A stretch of DNA of 64,000 bases, taken from Streptomyces sp. BA2 (lineage in GTDB: Bacteria; Actinomycetota; Actinomycetes; Streptomycetales; Streptomycetaceae). Numbering within the stretch: position 1 is the first letter of the stretch; every line of letters starts with the position of its first letter. A model generated the notes under the pieces. The model was given only the letters and a program-made list of their open reading frames with translations, had not been told where the DNA came from and ran no database searches. The stretch is from the NCBI RefSeq assembly GCF_009769735.1, contig NZ_WSRO01000002.1, positions 2,988,001 to 3,052,000 on the forward strand, written 5' to 3'. Positions 26,005-34,143 of the stretch are shown piece after piece. Position numbers and translations under genes: made by a program.

Positions 26005-26121
26005 GGGGCGCGGGGAACTGCGCGCTCAGCCAACGAAAAGCCGCAGTCGCGTCTGCCGGGACACCGAGCAGATGCGACTGCGGCTTTTCTGTGGTTGCTC
26101 GCGCAGTTCCCCGCGCCCCTT
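26003..26121. terminator. Nested double hairpin, bidirectional terminator
   Basis: Outer arms: 22 bp, beginning AAGGGGCGCGGGGAACTGCG at 26003-26024, pair perfectly with 26100-26121. Inner arms: AAAAGCCGCAGTCGC (26036-26050) pair perfectly with GCGACTGCGGCTTTT (26074-26088), giving a T-tract after the stem on both strands. It separates the convergent VOC and glnA2 genes. The GGGGCGCGGGGAACTGCGCG element is, as I recall, a common Streptomyces intergenic repeat. Confidence 0.9.
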
Positions 26122-26130
26122 CCAGGGGCT

Positions 26131-27492
26131 TTACAGCACCGGGAGGTTCTTCCTCAGCTCGAAGGCCGTCACCTCTGACCTGTACTCCTCCCACTCCTGC
26201 TTCTTGTTCCGGAGGAAAAAGTCGTACACGTGCTCGCCGAGCGTCTCGGCGACCAGTTCCGACCGCTCCATCAGAGCAATCGCCTCGCCCAGGTTCTGCG
26301 GCAGCGGCTCGATGCCCATCGCGCGGCGTTCGGCGTCCGAGAGGGCCCAGACGTCGTCGTCGGCGCCCGGCGGGAGCTCGTAGCCCTCCTCGATGCCCTT
26401 GAGGCCCGCGGCGAGCAGCACCGCGTACGTCAGGTACGGGTTCGCGCCCGAGTCGATCGAGCGGACCTCCACCCGTGCCGAGCCGGTCTTGCCGGGCTTG
26501 TACATCGGGACGCGGATCAGCGCCGAGCGGTTGTTGTGGCCCCAGCAGATGTACGAGGGTGCCTCGCCGCCCGCGCCCGCCGTGCGCTCCGAGCCGCCCC
26601 AGATGCGCTTGTAGGAGTTCACCCACTGGTTGGTGACCGCGGAGATCTCGGCCGCGTGCTTCAGGAGGCCCGCGATGAAGGAGCGGCCGACCTTGGAGAG
26701 CTGGTACTCGGAGCCGGACTCGTAGAAGGCGTTGCGGTCGCCCTCGAAGAGGGAGAGGTGCGTGTGCATGCCCGAGCCGGGGTGCTCGGAGAACGGTTTC
26801 GGCATGAACGTCGCGTTCACGCCCTGCTCCAGCGCGACCTGCTTCATGACCAGGCGGAACGTCATGATGTTGTCGGCCGTGGAGAGCGCGTCCGCGTAAC
26901 GGAGGTCGATCTCCTGCTGGCCTGGCGCGCCCTCGTGGTGGCTGAACTCGACCGAGATGCCCATGGATTCGAGCATCGTGATGGCCTGGCGGCGGAAGTC
27001 CATCCCGACGTTCTGCGGGGTGTGGTCGAAGTAGCCGGAGTTGTCGGCGGGGGTGGGCCGCGAGCCGTCCAGCGGCTTGTCCTTCAGGAGGAAGAACTCG
27101 ATCTCGGGGTGGGTGTAAAAGGTGAACCCGAGGTCGGAGGTCTTCGCCAGGGCCCGCTTCAGGACGTAACGCGGGTCGGCGAAGGACGGGGAGCCGTCCG
27201 GCATGAGGATGTCGCAGAACATGCGGGCGGTGCCGGGGGCCTCCGCGCGCCAGGGCAGGACCTGGAACGTCGACGGGTCCGGCTTGGCGATCATGTCCGA
27301 CTCGTACACCCGGGCGAATCCCTCGATTGCCGAGCCGTCGAAGCCGATGCCCTCGTCGAAGGCCTGCTCCAGCTCGGCGGGAGCCACCGCGACCGATTTC
27401 AGGAAGCCGAGGACATCCGTGAACCACAGGCGTACGAACCGGATGTCGCGCTCCTCCAGTGTCCGGAGCACGAATTCCTGCTGCTTGTCCAT
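26131..27492 (-). CDS. glnA2: Glutamine synthetase-like protein GlnA2 (possible gamma-glutamylpolyamine synthetase)
   Basis: 453 residues from ATG at 27492; the length equals what I recall for S. coelicolor GlnA2. GGAAGCGGAAG precedes the start, and the upstream in-frame ATG would add an unlikely 35 residues. GSI-type motifs: GFDGSAIEGF near the N-terminus, HPEIEFFLL, PGSGMHTHLSLFEGDRNAFY (ATP/glutamate region) and VEVRSIDSGANPYL. The usual adenylylation tyrosine region reads GYELPP, so a Tyr precedes E-L-P-P. In S. coelicolor, GlnA2 has been reported to glutamylate polyamines rather than make glutamine; the same role is inferred here. glnE lies downstream on the same strand. Confidence 0.92.
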   Translation of the reverse strand: MDKQQEFVLRTLEERDIRFVRLWFTDVLGFLKSVAVAPAELEQAFDEGIGFDGSAIEGFARVYESDMIAKPDPSTFQVLPWRAEAPGTARMFCDILMPDGSPSFADPRYVLKRALAKTSDLGFTFYTHPEIEFFLLKDKPLDGSRPTPADNSGYFDHTPQNVGMDFRRQAITMLESMGISVEFSHHEGAPGQQEIDLRYADALSTADNIMTFRLVMKQVALEQGVNATFMPKPFSEHPGSGMHTHLSLFEGDRNAFYESGSEYQLSKVGRSFIAGLLKHAAEISAVTNQWVNSYKRIWGGSERTAGAGGEAPSYICWGHNNRSALIRVPMYKPGKTGSARVEVRSIDSGANPYLTYAVLLAAGLKGIEEGYELPPGADDDVWALSDAERRAMGIEPLPQNLGEAIALMERSELVAETLGEHVYDFFLRNKKQEWEEYRSEVTAFELRKNLPVL

Positions 27493-27797
27493 CTTCCGCT
27501 TCCACCCATCATTGCTGGTCAGGCCGCCTGCGTCCGCGCCGTGTTCGAGCTGTCTCCTCGTCTGGGGACGCATCGGGGCACATGAGCATCCCACCACACC
27601 GTTTCGGGCGCGTTGCGGGCCATGTGCCGCCCTGTGCCCATAGTGCCTGCTGATCGGCGCGCCCGTAACAGCGGGCGGCTCAGACTGCCCCTACAGCCCG
27701 CGACGCTCGCCCATTACGATCAGCGAACCGCACCACCATGTTCCGCCAGCGCGTCCCGCCCTTTCCGTCGTATCGCCGTATCGCCGAAGGACACATC
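27493..27797. other. Divergent intergenic region glnA2 / DUF3105 gene (305 bp)
   Basis: No coding sequence is supported. It must hold two divergent promoters. I looked for a GlnR-type GTnAC-GnAAC pattern and found only an isolated GTAAC at about 27665, not convincing. No strong hairpin or repeat is seen. Confidence 0.6.
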
Positions 27798-28463
27798 ATG
27801 GGTTCCGCCAAGAACACGAGCGCCGCTTCCCGCAAGGCCCGGATAGAGGAGATGCGCCGGGCAGAGCGCGCACGCGATCGCCGTGGCCGCGCCATCACGA
27901 TCACTCTCAGCGCGGTGGTGGTCGCCGCGCTCGCCGTGGGCGGTGTGGTCCTCTTCCAGCAGGCCGACGACGACTCCGGCACGGTCGCCGACGGGAACGC
28001 CGCGCCGAAGTTCAAGACGACCGCGGACGGCGAGAAGGTCTGGGACGCGAAGAAGCTGGGCCGTACGCACGTCACCAAGGACGTCAGCTACTCGATGACC
28101 CCGCCGGTGGGCGGCGACCACGACCAGGCGTGGATGAACTGCAACGGCGACGTCTACAAGGACGAGATCCCGGAGCGCCACGCCGTGCACTCCCTGGAGC
28201 ACGGGGCCGTCTGGGTGACGTACAACGACAAGGCGAAGGCCGCGGACCTGAAGAAGCTGGAGCAGAAGGTCAAGCAGACGCCGTACTCGCTGATGAGTCC
28301 CGTCAAGGACCAGAAGGACCCGGTCACGCTGACGGCCTGGGGCCACCAGCGCACGGTGACCGGCGCGTCCGACCCGAAGGTCGCCTCCTTCTTCTCCACG
28401 TACGTGCAGGGCAAGCAGACCCCTGAGCCGGGGGCCGCCTGCACGGGTGGCAAGTCCCAGTGA
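27798..28463 (+). CDS. DUF3105 membrane-anchored protein
   Basis: 221 residues from ATG at 27798 (GAAGGA, 7 bases upstream); an upstream GTG-type extension of 20 residues is not needed. The N-terminus is highly basic (ASRKARIEEMRRAERARDRR) followed by one membrane helix at about 33-54 (AITITLSAVVVAALAVGGVV). The outside domain has the DUF3105 features YSMTPPVGGDHDQAWMNCNG and PERHAVHSLEHGAVWVTYND, with several His and a Cys that could bind metal. Its stop codon overlaps the GTG of the DUF305 gene, so the two are translated as a unit. The role is unknown; a metal-related envelope function is inferred. Confidence 0.9.
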   Translation: MGSAKNTSAASRKARIEEMRRAERARDRRGRAITITLSAVVVAALAVGGVVLFQQADDDSGTVADGNAAPKFKTTADGEKVWDAKKLGRTHVTKDVSYSMTPPVGGDHDQAWMNCNGDVYKDEIPERHAVHSLEHGAVWVTYNDKAKAADLKKLEQKVKQTPYSLMSPVKDQKDPVTLTAWGHQRTVTGASDPKVASFFSTYVQGKQTPEPGAACTGGKSQ

Positions 28464-29083
28464 GGCGGCGCACCTGCTGGGTGGTCGGGGCCCTCGCGGC
28501 GGTGGCCGTGGCCGGCGGCGGGATCACCGTCGCGGTCGCCTCGTCGGACGGCTCGTCCGGCACGTCGTCCCCCGCCACGGAGTCGGCCGACGCGGGCTTC
28601 GCCCGGGACATGGCGACGCATCACCAGCAGGCCGTGGAGATGTCGTACATCGTGCGCGACCGCACGAAGGACGAGGAGATCCGTCGCCTCGCGTACGACA
28701 TCGCCCAGACGCAGGCGAACCAGCGGGGCATGCTGCTCGGCTGGCTCGACCTGTGGGAGCTGCCGAAGGTGCCCGAGCGGGCGCCGATGGAGTGGATGGG
28801 GATGGGGGACATGCCGCCGGGCAAGGACGGCGCGCTGATGCCGGGGATGGCGACGAACACCGAGCTCAAGGAGCTCGGGAAGCTGCGGGGGCGGGCTGCT
28901 GAGGTGCGGTACCTCCAGCTGATGACCGAGCACCACAAGGGCGGGGTCCATATGGCCCAGGGGTGTGTGGAGCGGTGCGAGGTGGGGGCGGAGGTGCGGC
29001 TTGCTCGGGGGATGGTGGAGTCGCAGGAGTCGGAGATGGAGCTGATGGCGGACTTGCTGAAGGCGCGGGGAGCAAAGCCGTAA
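28460..29083 (+). CDS. DUF305 ferritin-like envelope protein
   Basis: 207 residues from GTG at 28460, overlapping the upstream stop (GTGA). Residues 1-30 are a signal peptide or signal anchor (RRRTCWVVGALAAVAVAGGG). The DUF305 domain has its two helical signature segments FARDMATHHQQAVEMS and LMTEHHKGGVHMAQG, plus a Met-rich middle (EWMGMGDMPPGKDGALMPGM). The His and Met residues suggest copper or other metal binding; members are often found near copper-handling genes. The pairing with DUF3105 is seen in many actinobacteria as I recall. A 22-bp inverted repeat follows immediately and separates it from the convergent dehydrogenase gene. Confidence 0.92.
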   Translation: MRRRTCWVVGALAAVAVAGGGITVAVASSDGSSGTSSPATESADAGFARDMATHHQQAVEMSYIVRDRTKDEEIRRLAYDIAQTQANQRGMLLGWLDLWELPKVPERAPMEWMGMGDMPPGKDGALMPGMATNTELKELGKLRGRAAEVRYLQLMTEHHKGGVHMAQGCVERCEVGAEVRLARGMVESQESEMELMADLLKARGAKP

Positions 29084-29087
29084 TTCT

Positions 29088-29206
29088 CCCCAACCCCGCC
29101 CCTTCCCGAAAACCTGCTTGGCGCGGAGCCCCAGGTAGGCCCGGGGTGCAGGCACGCCACGCGGCGGAGCCGCAAATGTCACTGTCGGGAAGGGGCGGGG
29201 TTGGGG
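29088..29206. terminator. Family A outer-arm inverted repeat, bidirectional terminator
   Basis: CCCCAACCCCGCCCCTTCCC then GA (29088-29109) is perfectly complementary to 29185-29206. The 75-base loop contains none of the inner family A arms. It occupies the gap between the convergent DUF305 and dehydrogenase genes. Confidence 0.85.
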
Positions 29207-29218
29207 AAAAGAAACCGC

Positions 29219-30238
29219 TCACGCCATCCGCGGCAACTCCTCCCGCAACAACCGCCCCCGCAGCTCCTCCCCCCGCACGAACCTCTCCACCTCCCCCACC
29301 GCGAACTCCCCGAGCCGCCGCACCTCACTCCCCTGCGCCCCCGCGACATGCGGAGTGACCAGCACATTCGGCAGCACCAGCAAGGGATGCCCCACGGGCA
29401 GCGGCTCGGGGTCCGTCACGTCCAGGAACGCGTCCAGGCGCCCCGCCCCGCACTCCCTGGCCAGTGCCTCCGTGTCGAGAAGTGAGCCGCGCGCCGTGTT
29501 GATGACGGTGCCCCCGTCGGGGATCAGCTTGAGCATCTCCTCGCTCACCATGCCCCGCGTCTCGGGCAGTTGGGGCGCGTGGACGCTGACGATCGAGCTG
29601 CGCCTGCACAGCTCCGAGAGGTCGACCAGTTCCACGCCGAGTCCGGCGGCCTCCTCCCCCGTGACGTAGGGGTCGGTCAGCAGTACGCGCCAGCCCACGT
29701 CGGACGCGCGCAGCGCCGCGATCACACCCCTCCCGATGCGGGACGCGCCGATGATGCCGATGGTGCGGGCGTCGGCGCCCGTCCGCTCGGTGAACGATGG
29801 CCACCCGGCGGCGTAGCCCGCCGCGGTCGGCAGCGCGCCCTTCGCCGCGAAGGTGATCGCGGCGAGCGTGTAGGCCACGACGGGCCCCGCGTTGGCGTCG
29901 GCCGCCGATGAGACGACCACGCCCCGGTCCCACAGCGCGTCCGTCACCACGGGTTTCACGGATCCGGCGGCGTGCACGAGGGCCCGGAGCCGAGGGGCGC
30001 CTGCGAGGACATCCGCCGTGATGGGCGGGCAGTTCCAGCCGGTGACCAGGATCTCCGCGTCGGCGAGCACCGCGAGCGCCCCGGTCCCGGTGAGCGACCC
30101 GGTGAGCAGGGCGGGCGCCAACTCCACGCTGCGCGCGAGGCGTTCGCGGATGTCGGGCGCGAACACCCGGTCCGCCACGTCCGCGCTCATGGCGAGCACC
30201 GCGTTCAGTCGGCCTTTCAACTCTGCCTGGTCTGCCAC
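29219..30238 (-). CDS. D-isomer-specific 2-hydroxyacid dehydrogenase
   Basis: 339 residues from GTG at 30238 (GAGGGA about 10 bases upstream). The Rossmann glycine motif is IGIIGASRIGRGVIAALRAS (G-x-S-x-x-G), followed by the family's second signature DGGTVINTARGSLLDTEALA with catalytic Arg; HPLLVLPNVLVTPHVAGAQG holds the catalytic His. The usual middle acidic residue is in DVTDPEPLP. The enzyme reduces or oxidises a 2-keto/2-hydroxy acid using NAD(P). It is divergent from a sugar ABC transporter operon and shares LacI-type operators with it, so the substrate is probably a sugar acid derived from the imported oligosaccharide. Confidence 0.9.
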   Translation of the reverse strand: MADQAELKGRLNAVLAMSADVADRVFAPDIRERLARSVELAPALLTGSLTGTGALAVLADAEILVTGWNCPPITADVLAGAPRLRALVHAAGSVKPVVTDALWDRGVVVSSAADANAGPVVAYTLAAITFAAKGALPTAAGYAAGWPSFTERTGADARTIGIIGASRIGRGVIAALRASDVGWRVLLTDPYVTGEEAAGLGVELVDLSELCRRSSIVSVHAPQLPETRGMVSEEMLKLIPDGGTVINTARGSLLDTEALARECGAGRLDAFLDVTDPEPLPVGHPLLVLPNVLVTPHVAGAQGSEVRRLGEFAVGEVERFVRGEELRGRLLREELPRMA

Positions 30239-30256
30239 GCGTGACCATCCCTCGTA

Positions 30257-30268
30257 GTAACCGGTTAC
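30257..30268. promoter_or_regulatory. LacI-type operator O1, perfect palindrome
   Basis: GTAACCGGTTAC, a perfect 12-bp palindrome with the central CG typical of LacI-family operators. It lies 18 bp upstream of the dehydrogenase start and just downstream of that gene's predicted -10. A second related site lies 79 bp away in the opposite promoter. Confidence 0.75.
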
Positions 30269-30282
30269 CCAACAGCGCCTGG

Positions 30283-30312
30283 AGGCTAGGCCGAAGTCGG
30301 GACAGCGGTCAA
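30283..30312 (-). promoter_or_regulatory. Predicted promoter of the 2-hydroxyacid dehydrogenase
   Basis: On the reverse strand, -35 TTGACC (30312-30307), an 18-bp spacer and -10 TAGCCT (30288-30283). The operator at 30257-30268 would cover the start region and so block transcription when bound. Confidence 0.5.
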
Positions 30313-30333
30313 GAGATCGCCGGGCCAAGGGGG

Positions 30334-30362
30334 TTGACCGGGGTTAGTAACCGCTTTAGATT
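30334..30362 (+). promoter_or_regulatory. Predicted promoter and operator O2 of the sugar ABC operon
   Basis: -35 TTGACC (30334-30339), 17-bp spacer and -10 TAGATT (30357-30362), close to the vegetative consensus. Inside the spacer and -10 lies GTAACCGCTTTA (30347-30358), which shares GTAACCG and a TT step with the perfect operator O1. It is 35 bp before the first permease start. Confidence 0.65.
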
Positions 30363-30396
30363 CCGGTCACCTTGTTCCGACAACGGAGGGGCTGCC

Positions 30397-31392
30397 GTGT
30401 CAGCGGTGACGAAGGAACGGACGGAAACCGAGGCGGTGAAGCCGCCCGGCAAGCGCAGTAACAGGCCAAATGGCAACAAAATCAAGCGTGATGAGCGATG
30501 GAAACGGTTTCGCTCCTCGCGAGTCCTGCTGCTGCTCATGGTGCCGGGGGTCGCGTACTTCCTGGTGTTCCACTACGGCGCGTTCATCGGGAACGCCGTC
30601 GCCTTCAAGGAGTACGTCCCCTTCGACGGCCTCTGGGCCAGCCCCTGGGTCGGCTTCGAGAACTTCGACCGGATGTTCGGCGACCCGGACTTCTGGCACG
30701 CGACCTGGAACACGCTCTTCCTCGCGGTACTCCAGCTGGTCTTCTTCTTCCCGGTCCCGCTCGGCCTGGCCCTGCTCCTGCACAGCCTGACCTCGGACCT
30801 GACGCGGCGCTTCGTGCAGTCGGTGGTCTACCTGCCGCACTTCCTGTCGTGGGTCATCGTCGTCGCCCTGTTCCAGCAGGTGCTCGCCGACACCGGGCTG
30901 CTCAACTCCGTCCTGGGGCAGGCGGGTCTGACTTCCGTCGACATCATCGGCAACCCTGACGCGTACCCGGCGCTCGTCGTCGCGCAAGTCGTCTGGAAGG
31001 ACGCCGGCTGGGGCACGATCATCTTCCTCGCCGCGCTGATGCAGGTGGACGAGCAGCAGTACGAGGCCGCCGCGATCGACGGGGCCGGCCCCTTGCGCCG
31101 CTTCTGGCACGTGACGCTGCCGTCGATCCGGCCGGTCGTCATCCTGCTCCTGATCATGCGGCTCGGCGACATCCTCTCCGTCGGCTTCGAACAGATGCTG
31201 CTGCAACGGCAGTCGGTCGGGCCCGAGGCCGGTGAGGTGCTCGACACCTTCGTCTTCTGGCAGGGCATCGTCGGCGGCGACACCGGATACGCCGCGGCGG
31301 CGGGCCTGTTCAAGGGCGTGGTCGGCGCGATTCTCGTCTTCGCGGCCAACAAGGTCGCCCATCGCCTCGGCGAGCAGGGGGTCTACAAGTGA
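30397..31392 (+). CDS. Oligosaccharide ABC transporter permease, LplB type
   Basis: 331 residues from GTG at 30397, supported by GGAGGGG five bases upstream. After a basic, disordered N-terminus the protein has six membrane segments, the first VLLLLMVPGVAYFLVFHYGA. The ABC permease EAA loop reads YEAAAIDGAGPLRRFWHVTL (EAA---G---------I-LP), the docking site for the ATPase. LplB/YtcP-type transporters import complex oligosaccharides, often from plant cell walls, and, as here, usually have no own ATPase gene and rely on a shared MsiK-like ATPase; this last point is known for Streptomyces sugar transporters. It is followed by the second permease with GTGA overlap. Confidence 0.93.
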   Translation: MSAVTKERTETEAVKPPGKRSNRPNGNKIKRDERWKRFRSSRVLLLLMVPGVAYFLVFHYGAFIGNAVAFKEYVPFDGLWASPWVGFENFDRMFGDPDFWHATWNTLFLAVLQLVFFFPVPLGLALLLHSLTSDLTRRFVQSVVYLPHFLSWVIVVALFQQVLADTGLLNSVLGQAGLTSVDIIGNPDAYPALVVAQVVWKDAGWGTIIFLAALMQVDEQQYEAAAIDGAGPLRRFWHVTLPSIRPVVILLLIMRLGDILSVGFEQMLLQRQSVGPEAGEVLDTFVFWQGIVGGDTGYAAAAGLFKGVVGAILVFAANKVAHRLGEQGVYK

Positions 31393-32339
31393 GCACGAGC
31401 ACGAAAACCGCCGCGATACGCCCCGGACGTCCTGCGCGTCGCGCACGCCCCGCACGCCCCCCGCGCCCCTCCTGGATGGAGAAGCCGAAGCCCGTCACCC
31501 AGGTGGCCAAGGCCCTCGCCATCGTCACCATCCTGGTCATGGTCTTCGTGCCGTTCCTGGTCATCGTCTCGACGTCGTTCGCCTCCAACCGCGAGGTCAT
31601 CGCCAACGGCGGCTGGGTCCTGTGGCCGACGCACCCGACCCTGCGCGCCTACGAGCAGGTCTTCGCGGGCGGCATCGTCACCAAGGCGCTCGGCGTCAGC
31701 GCCGGCATCACCGTCATCGGGACCCTCGCCTCGCTCGCGTGCACGACGTTCCTCGCGTACGCGCTGAGCCGCCCCAAGGTGTACGGCGGCAAGCCGATCC
31801 TGCTGATCGTCCTGTTCACCTTCCTCTTCCCGCCCGGCATGATCCCCGCGTTCCTGCTGGTCAAGGGCATGGGGATGCTGGAGAGTTACAGCGCCCTGAT
31901 CGTCCCCGTCCTCATCAACGTCTTCAATCTGGTCGTCCTGCGCGGCTTCTTCCAGGGCGTGCCCGAGGAGCTGTACGAGGCGGCGCGGCTCGACGGCGCG
32001 AACGACTGGCAGATCCTGTGGCGGGTCGTGCTGCCGCTCTCCAAGGCGGCTCTCGCCGTCGTCGGCCTCTTCTACGCGGTGAGCTACTGGAACGCCTGGT
32101 TCCATGCCTCGATCTACCTGGAGTCCGACCACTGGCCGCTCCAGCAGGTCCTGCGTACGTACGTCATGGGCGGATCGCAGATCGCGGACACCGGGCTGAG
32201 CGACGCGGCGAACGTCTCGGCCCCGCAGACGATGCAGATGGCCGTTCTGGTGATCGCCACCGTGCCGATCCTGATCGTCTACCCCTTCCTGCAGAAGTAC
32301 TTCACCAAGGGCGTGCTCACAGGCGCCATCAAGAGCTGA
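31389..32339 (+). CDS. Oligosaccharide ABC transporter permease, YtcP type
   Basis: 316 residues from GTG at 31389, overlapping the previous stop (GTGA), so translation is coupled. The N-terminal 30 residues are Arg/Pro-rich and cytoplasmic. Six membrane segments follow, the first ALAIVTILVMVFVPFLVIVS. EAA loop: YEAARLDGANDWQILWRVVL. The C-terminus FLQKYFTKGVLTGAIKS is characteristic of the YtcP/CUT1 family. It pairs with the LplB-type permease to form the membrane channel, with the binding lipoprotein encoded next. Confidence 0.94.
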   Translation: MSTSTKTAAIRPGRPARRARPARPPRPSWMEKPKPVTQVAKALAIVTILVMVFVPFLVIVSTSFASNREVIANGGWVLWPTHPTLRAYEQVFAGGIVTKALGVSAGITVIGTLASLACTTFLAYALSRPKVYGGKPILLIVLFTFLFPPGMIPAFLLVKGMGMLESYSALIVPVLINVFNLVVLRGFFQGVPEELYEAARLDGANDWQILWRVVLPLSKAALAVVGLFYAVSYWNAWFHASIYLESDHWPLQQVLRTYVMGGSQIADTGLSDAANVSAPQTMQMAVLVIATVPILIVYPFLQKYFTKGVLTGAIKS

Positions 32340-32373
32340 GCCAACTCCCCCGCATCTCCGAAAGGTTGACACT

Positions 32374-34026
32374 GTGTCCGGTTCCTCGATGTCGCGCCGT
32401 ACGCTGCTGCGCTCCATAGCCGTCGGCGGCGCCGCGGTCGCGGCCCCCTCCCTGCTCACCGCCTGCTCCACCGACTCGGGCGGCGGCGGTTCGGTCAGTA
32501 ACGCCAACAAGAAGGCGGCGCCCTGGCCGACGTACACGCCGGCCAAGGGCCCGACGCCCGACCTCGCGCCCAGCGCCGATGGCGTACAGCCCGGGTTCAC
32601 CAAGTACCCCCAGAAGCTGGTCGCCGCGACGGCCGAGAAGCCGGGCACCGGCAAGCAGAAGATCAAGGTCATGACCATCACCTACGGCACCCCGCCGAAG
32701 CCGGTCGGATCGAACAAGTACTGGCAGGCGATGAACGAGGCCCTCGGCGTCGAGGTCGAGTTCTCCGTGGTGCCCGACGCGGACTTCCGCTCCAAGATGT
32801 CCACCCTGATGTCCGGTGACGACCTGCCCGACATGATCAACTTCGGTGGCGGCTACGTCCTGCCGCGCGAGTCGCAGTTCGTGAAGTCGCGGTGCGCGGA
32901 CCTCTCGGAGCACCTGTCCGGGGACGCGGTCAAGGACTACCCGAACCTCGCCAACATCCCCACGTACGCCTGGGAGGGCATGGGCCGCGTCGCCGGGCGC
33001 ATCTACGGCCTCCCCGTCGAGCGTGCCAAGGTGCAGGGCGCGATGTTCATCAACCGCGAGGCCTTCGACAGGGCGGGTTACAAGCCGGGCATGGCGGCGG
33101 CCGACTTCCAGGCGATGGCTCGCGAGGCCTCGCGGAACAAGAAGTCCGCGCTCGGCGCCTCGTCGGTCGGCTTCTTCGGCTACCTCTACCACGCGATGTG
33201 GCACGGCGCGCCGAACCAGTGGCAGATCAAGAACGGCAAGGTCACCGACATGTACGGGACCGACGAGTTCAGGGCCGCCCTGGAGTACATGTCCAAGCTG
33301 CGCAAGGCGGGCTCGTACAACTCCGACGCCACCTCGATCTCCCAGGTCGACCTCAAGACGCAGTTCTACAACGGCACGGTCCGCTCGATGACGGACGGCT
33401 GGGGCGCGGCGATCTCCAACGCGCAAGGCATCAAGGACGAGTTCACGCTGGACGCCGCCGTGCCGTACGTGGTCGACGGCGTGACGCCCGTCTACCAGCA
33501 GAACCGCGGCTGTTTCGGCTACACCGTCATCAAGAAGGCCTCCAAGGACCGCGTCAAGCTGATGCTGCGGGTCCTCGACTGGCTGGCGTCGCCGTTCGGC
33601 TCCAAGGAGTACGAGCTGATGCACTCGGGCGTCGAGGGCACACACTTCGAGTACGACAAGAGCGGTGACCCGATCCCCACCTCGCTCGGCCTGGTGGAGA
33701 ACCGGACGAACCTCCCCTTCGCCTACCTCATGGACGCGCCGCAGCCGCTGTACTTCCCCGGGTTCGCCGATCTCACCAAGCGGCTGCACACGTGGGAGAA
33801 GGCAGTCGTGCCGAACCTCGTCCGTGACGACCACTGGGGCCTGATGTCGGACACGTACAACCGGCAGGGCGCGTCCATGCAGCAGGTCGTCGAGGACGGT
33901 GTCACGGCGATCGTCTCCGGCCGCAAGAAGCTGTCCGACTGGGACGCCGTCTACAAGAAGTGGCAGACGCAGGGCGGCGAGAAGGCGCGCGAGGAGTTCG
34001 CGAAGGAGTACGAAGCCGCGCACTGA
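32374..34026 (+). CDS. Extracellular solute-binding lipoprotein of the LplA type
   Basis: 550 residues from GTG at 32374 (AAAGG, 8 bases upstream). The signal SRRTLLRSIAVGGAAVAAPS ending LLTAC|S combines a twin-arginine motif and a lipobox with lipidated Cys at about 31. At over 500 residues it matches the large LplA/YtcQ binding proteins for oligosaccharides rather than the about 430-residue maltose type. Conserved regions include VSDD-like MSGDDLPDMINFGG and GAAISNAQGIKDEFTLDAAV. It captures the sugar outside the membrane for the two permeases encoded upstream. The exact ligand is unknown; pectin or rhamnogalacturonan fragments are one possibility by family habit. Confidence 0.93.
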   Translation: MSGSSMSRRTLLRSIAVGGAAVAAPSLLTACSTDSGGGGSVSNANKKAAPWPTYTPAKGPTPDLAPSADGVQPGFTKYPQKLVAATAEKPGTGKQKIKVMTITYGTPPKPVGSNKYWQAMNEALGVEVEFSVVPDADFRSKMSTLMSGDDLPDMINFGGGYVLPRESQFVKSRCADLSEHLSGDAVKDYPNLANIPTYAWEGMGRVAGRIYGLPVERAKVQGAMFINREAFDRAGYKPGMAAADFQAMAREASRNKKSALGASSVGFFGYLYHAMWHGAPNQWQIKNGKVTDMYGTDEFRAALEYMSKLRKAGSYNSDATSISQVDLKTQFYNGTVRSMTDGWGAAISNAQGIKDEFTLDAAVPYVVDGVTPVYQQNRGCFGYTVIKKASKDRVKLMLRVLDWLASPFGSKEYELMHSGVEGTHFEYDKSGDPIPTSLGLVENRTNLPFAYLMDAPQPLYFPGFADLTKRLHTWEKAVVPNLVRDDHWGLMSDTYNRQGASMQQVVEDGVTAIVSGRKKLSDWDAVYKKWQTQGGEKAREEFAKEYEAAH

Positions 34027-34143
34027 TCCGGCGGGGGCGCGGGATGATGGTCCGGGGCGGGAGGCCGCCGTGGGGGCAGCTGCTGTGAGGACAACCCCGA
34101 TGGGGGCAACACCGCCCCGGATACTGCTACTTGAGGAGACAGT

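Noticed and set aside
27660..27690. Possible GlnR box upstream of glnA2
   Set aside because: Only one GTAAC half is present without the second half at the right spacing.
30501..30511. GAAACGGTTTC palindrome inside the first permease gene
   Set aside because: It lies within coding sequence, differs from the GTAACCG operator pair and can arise by chance from codons.
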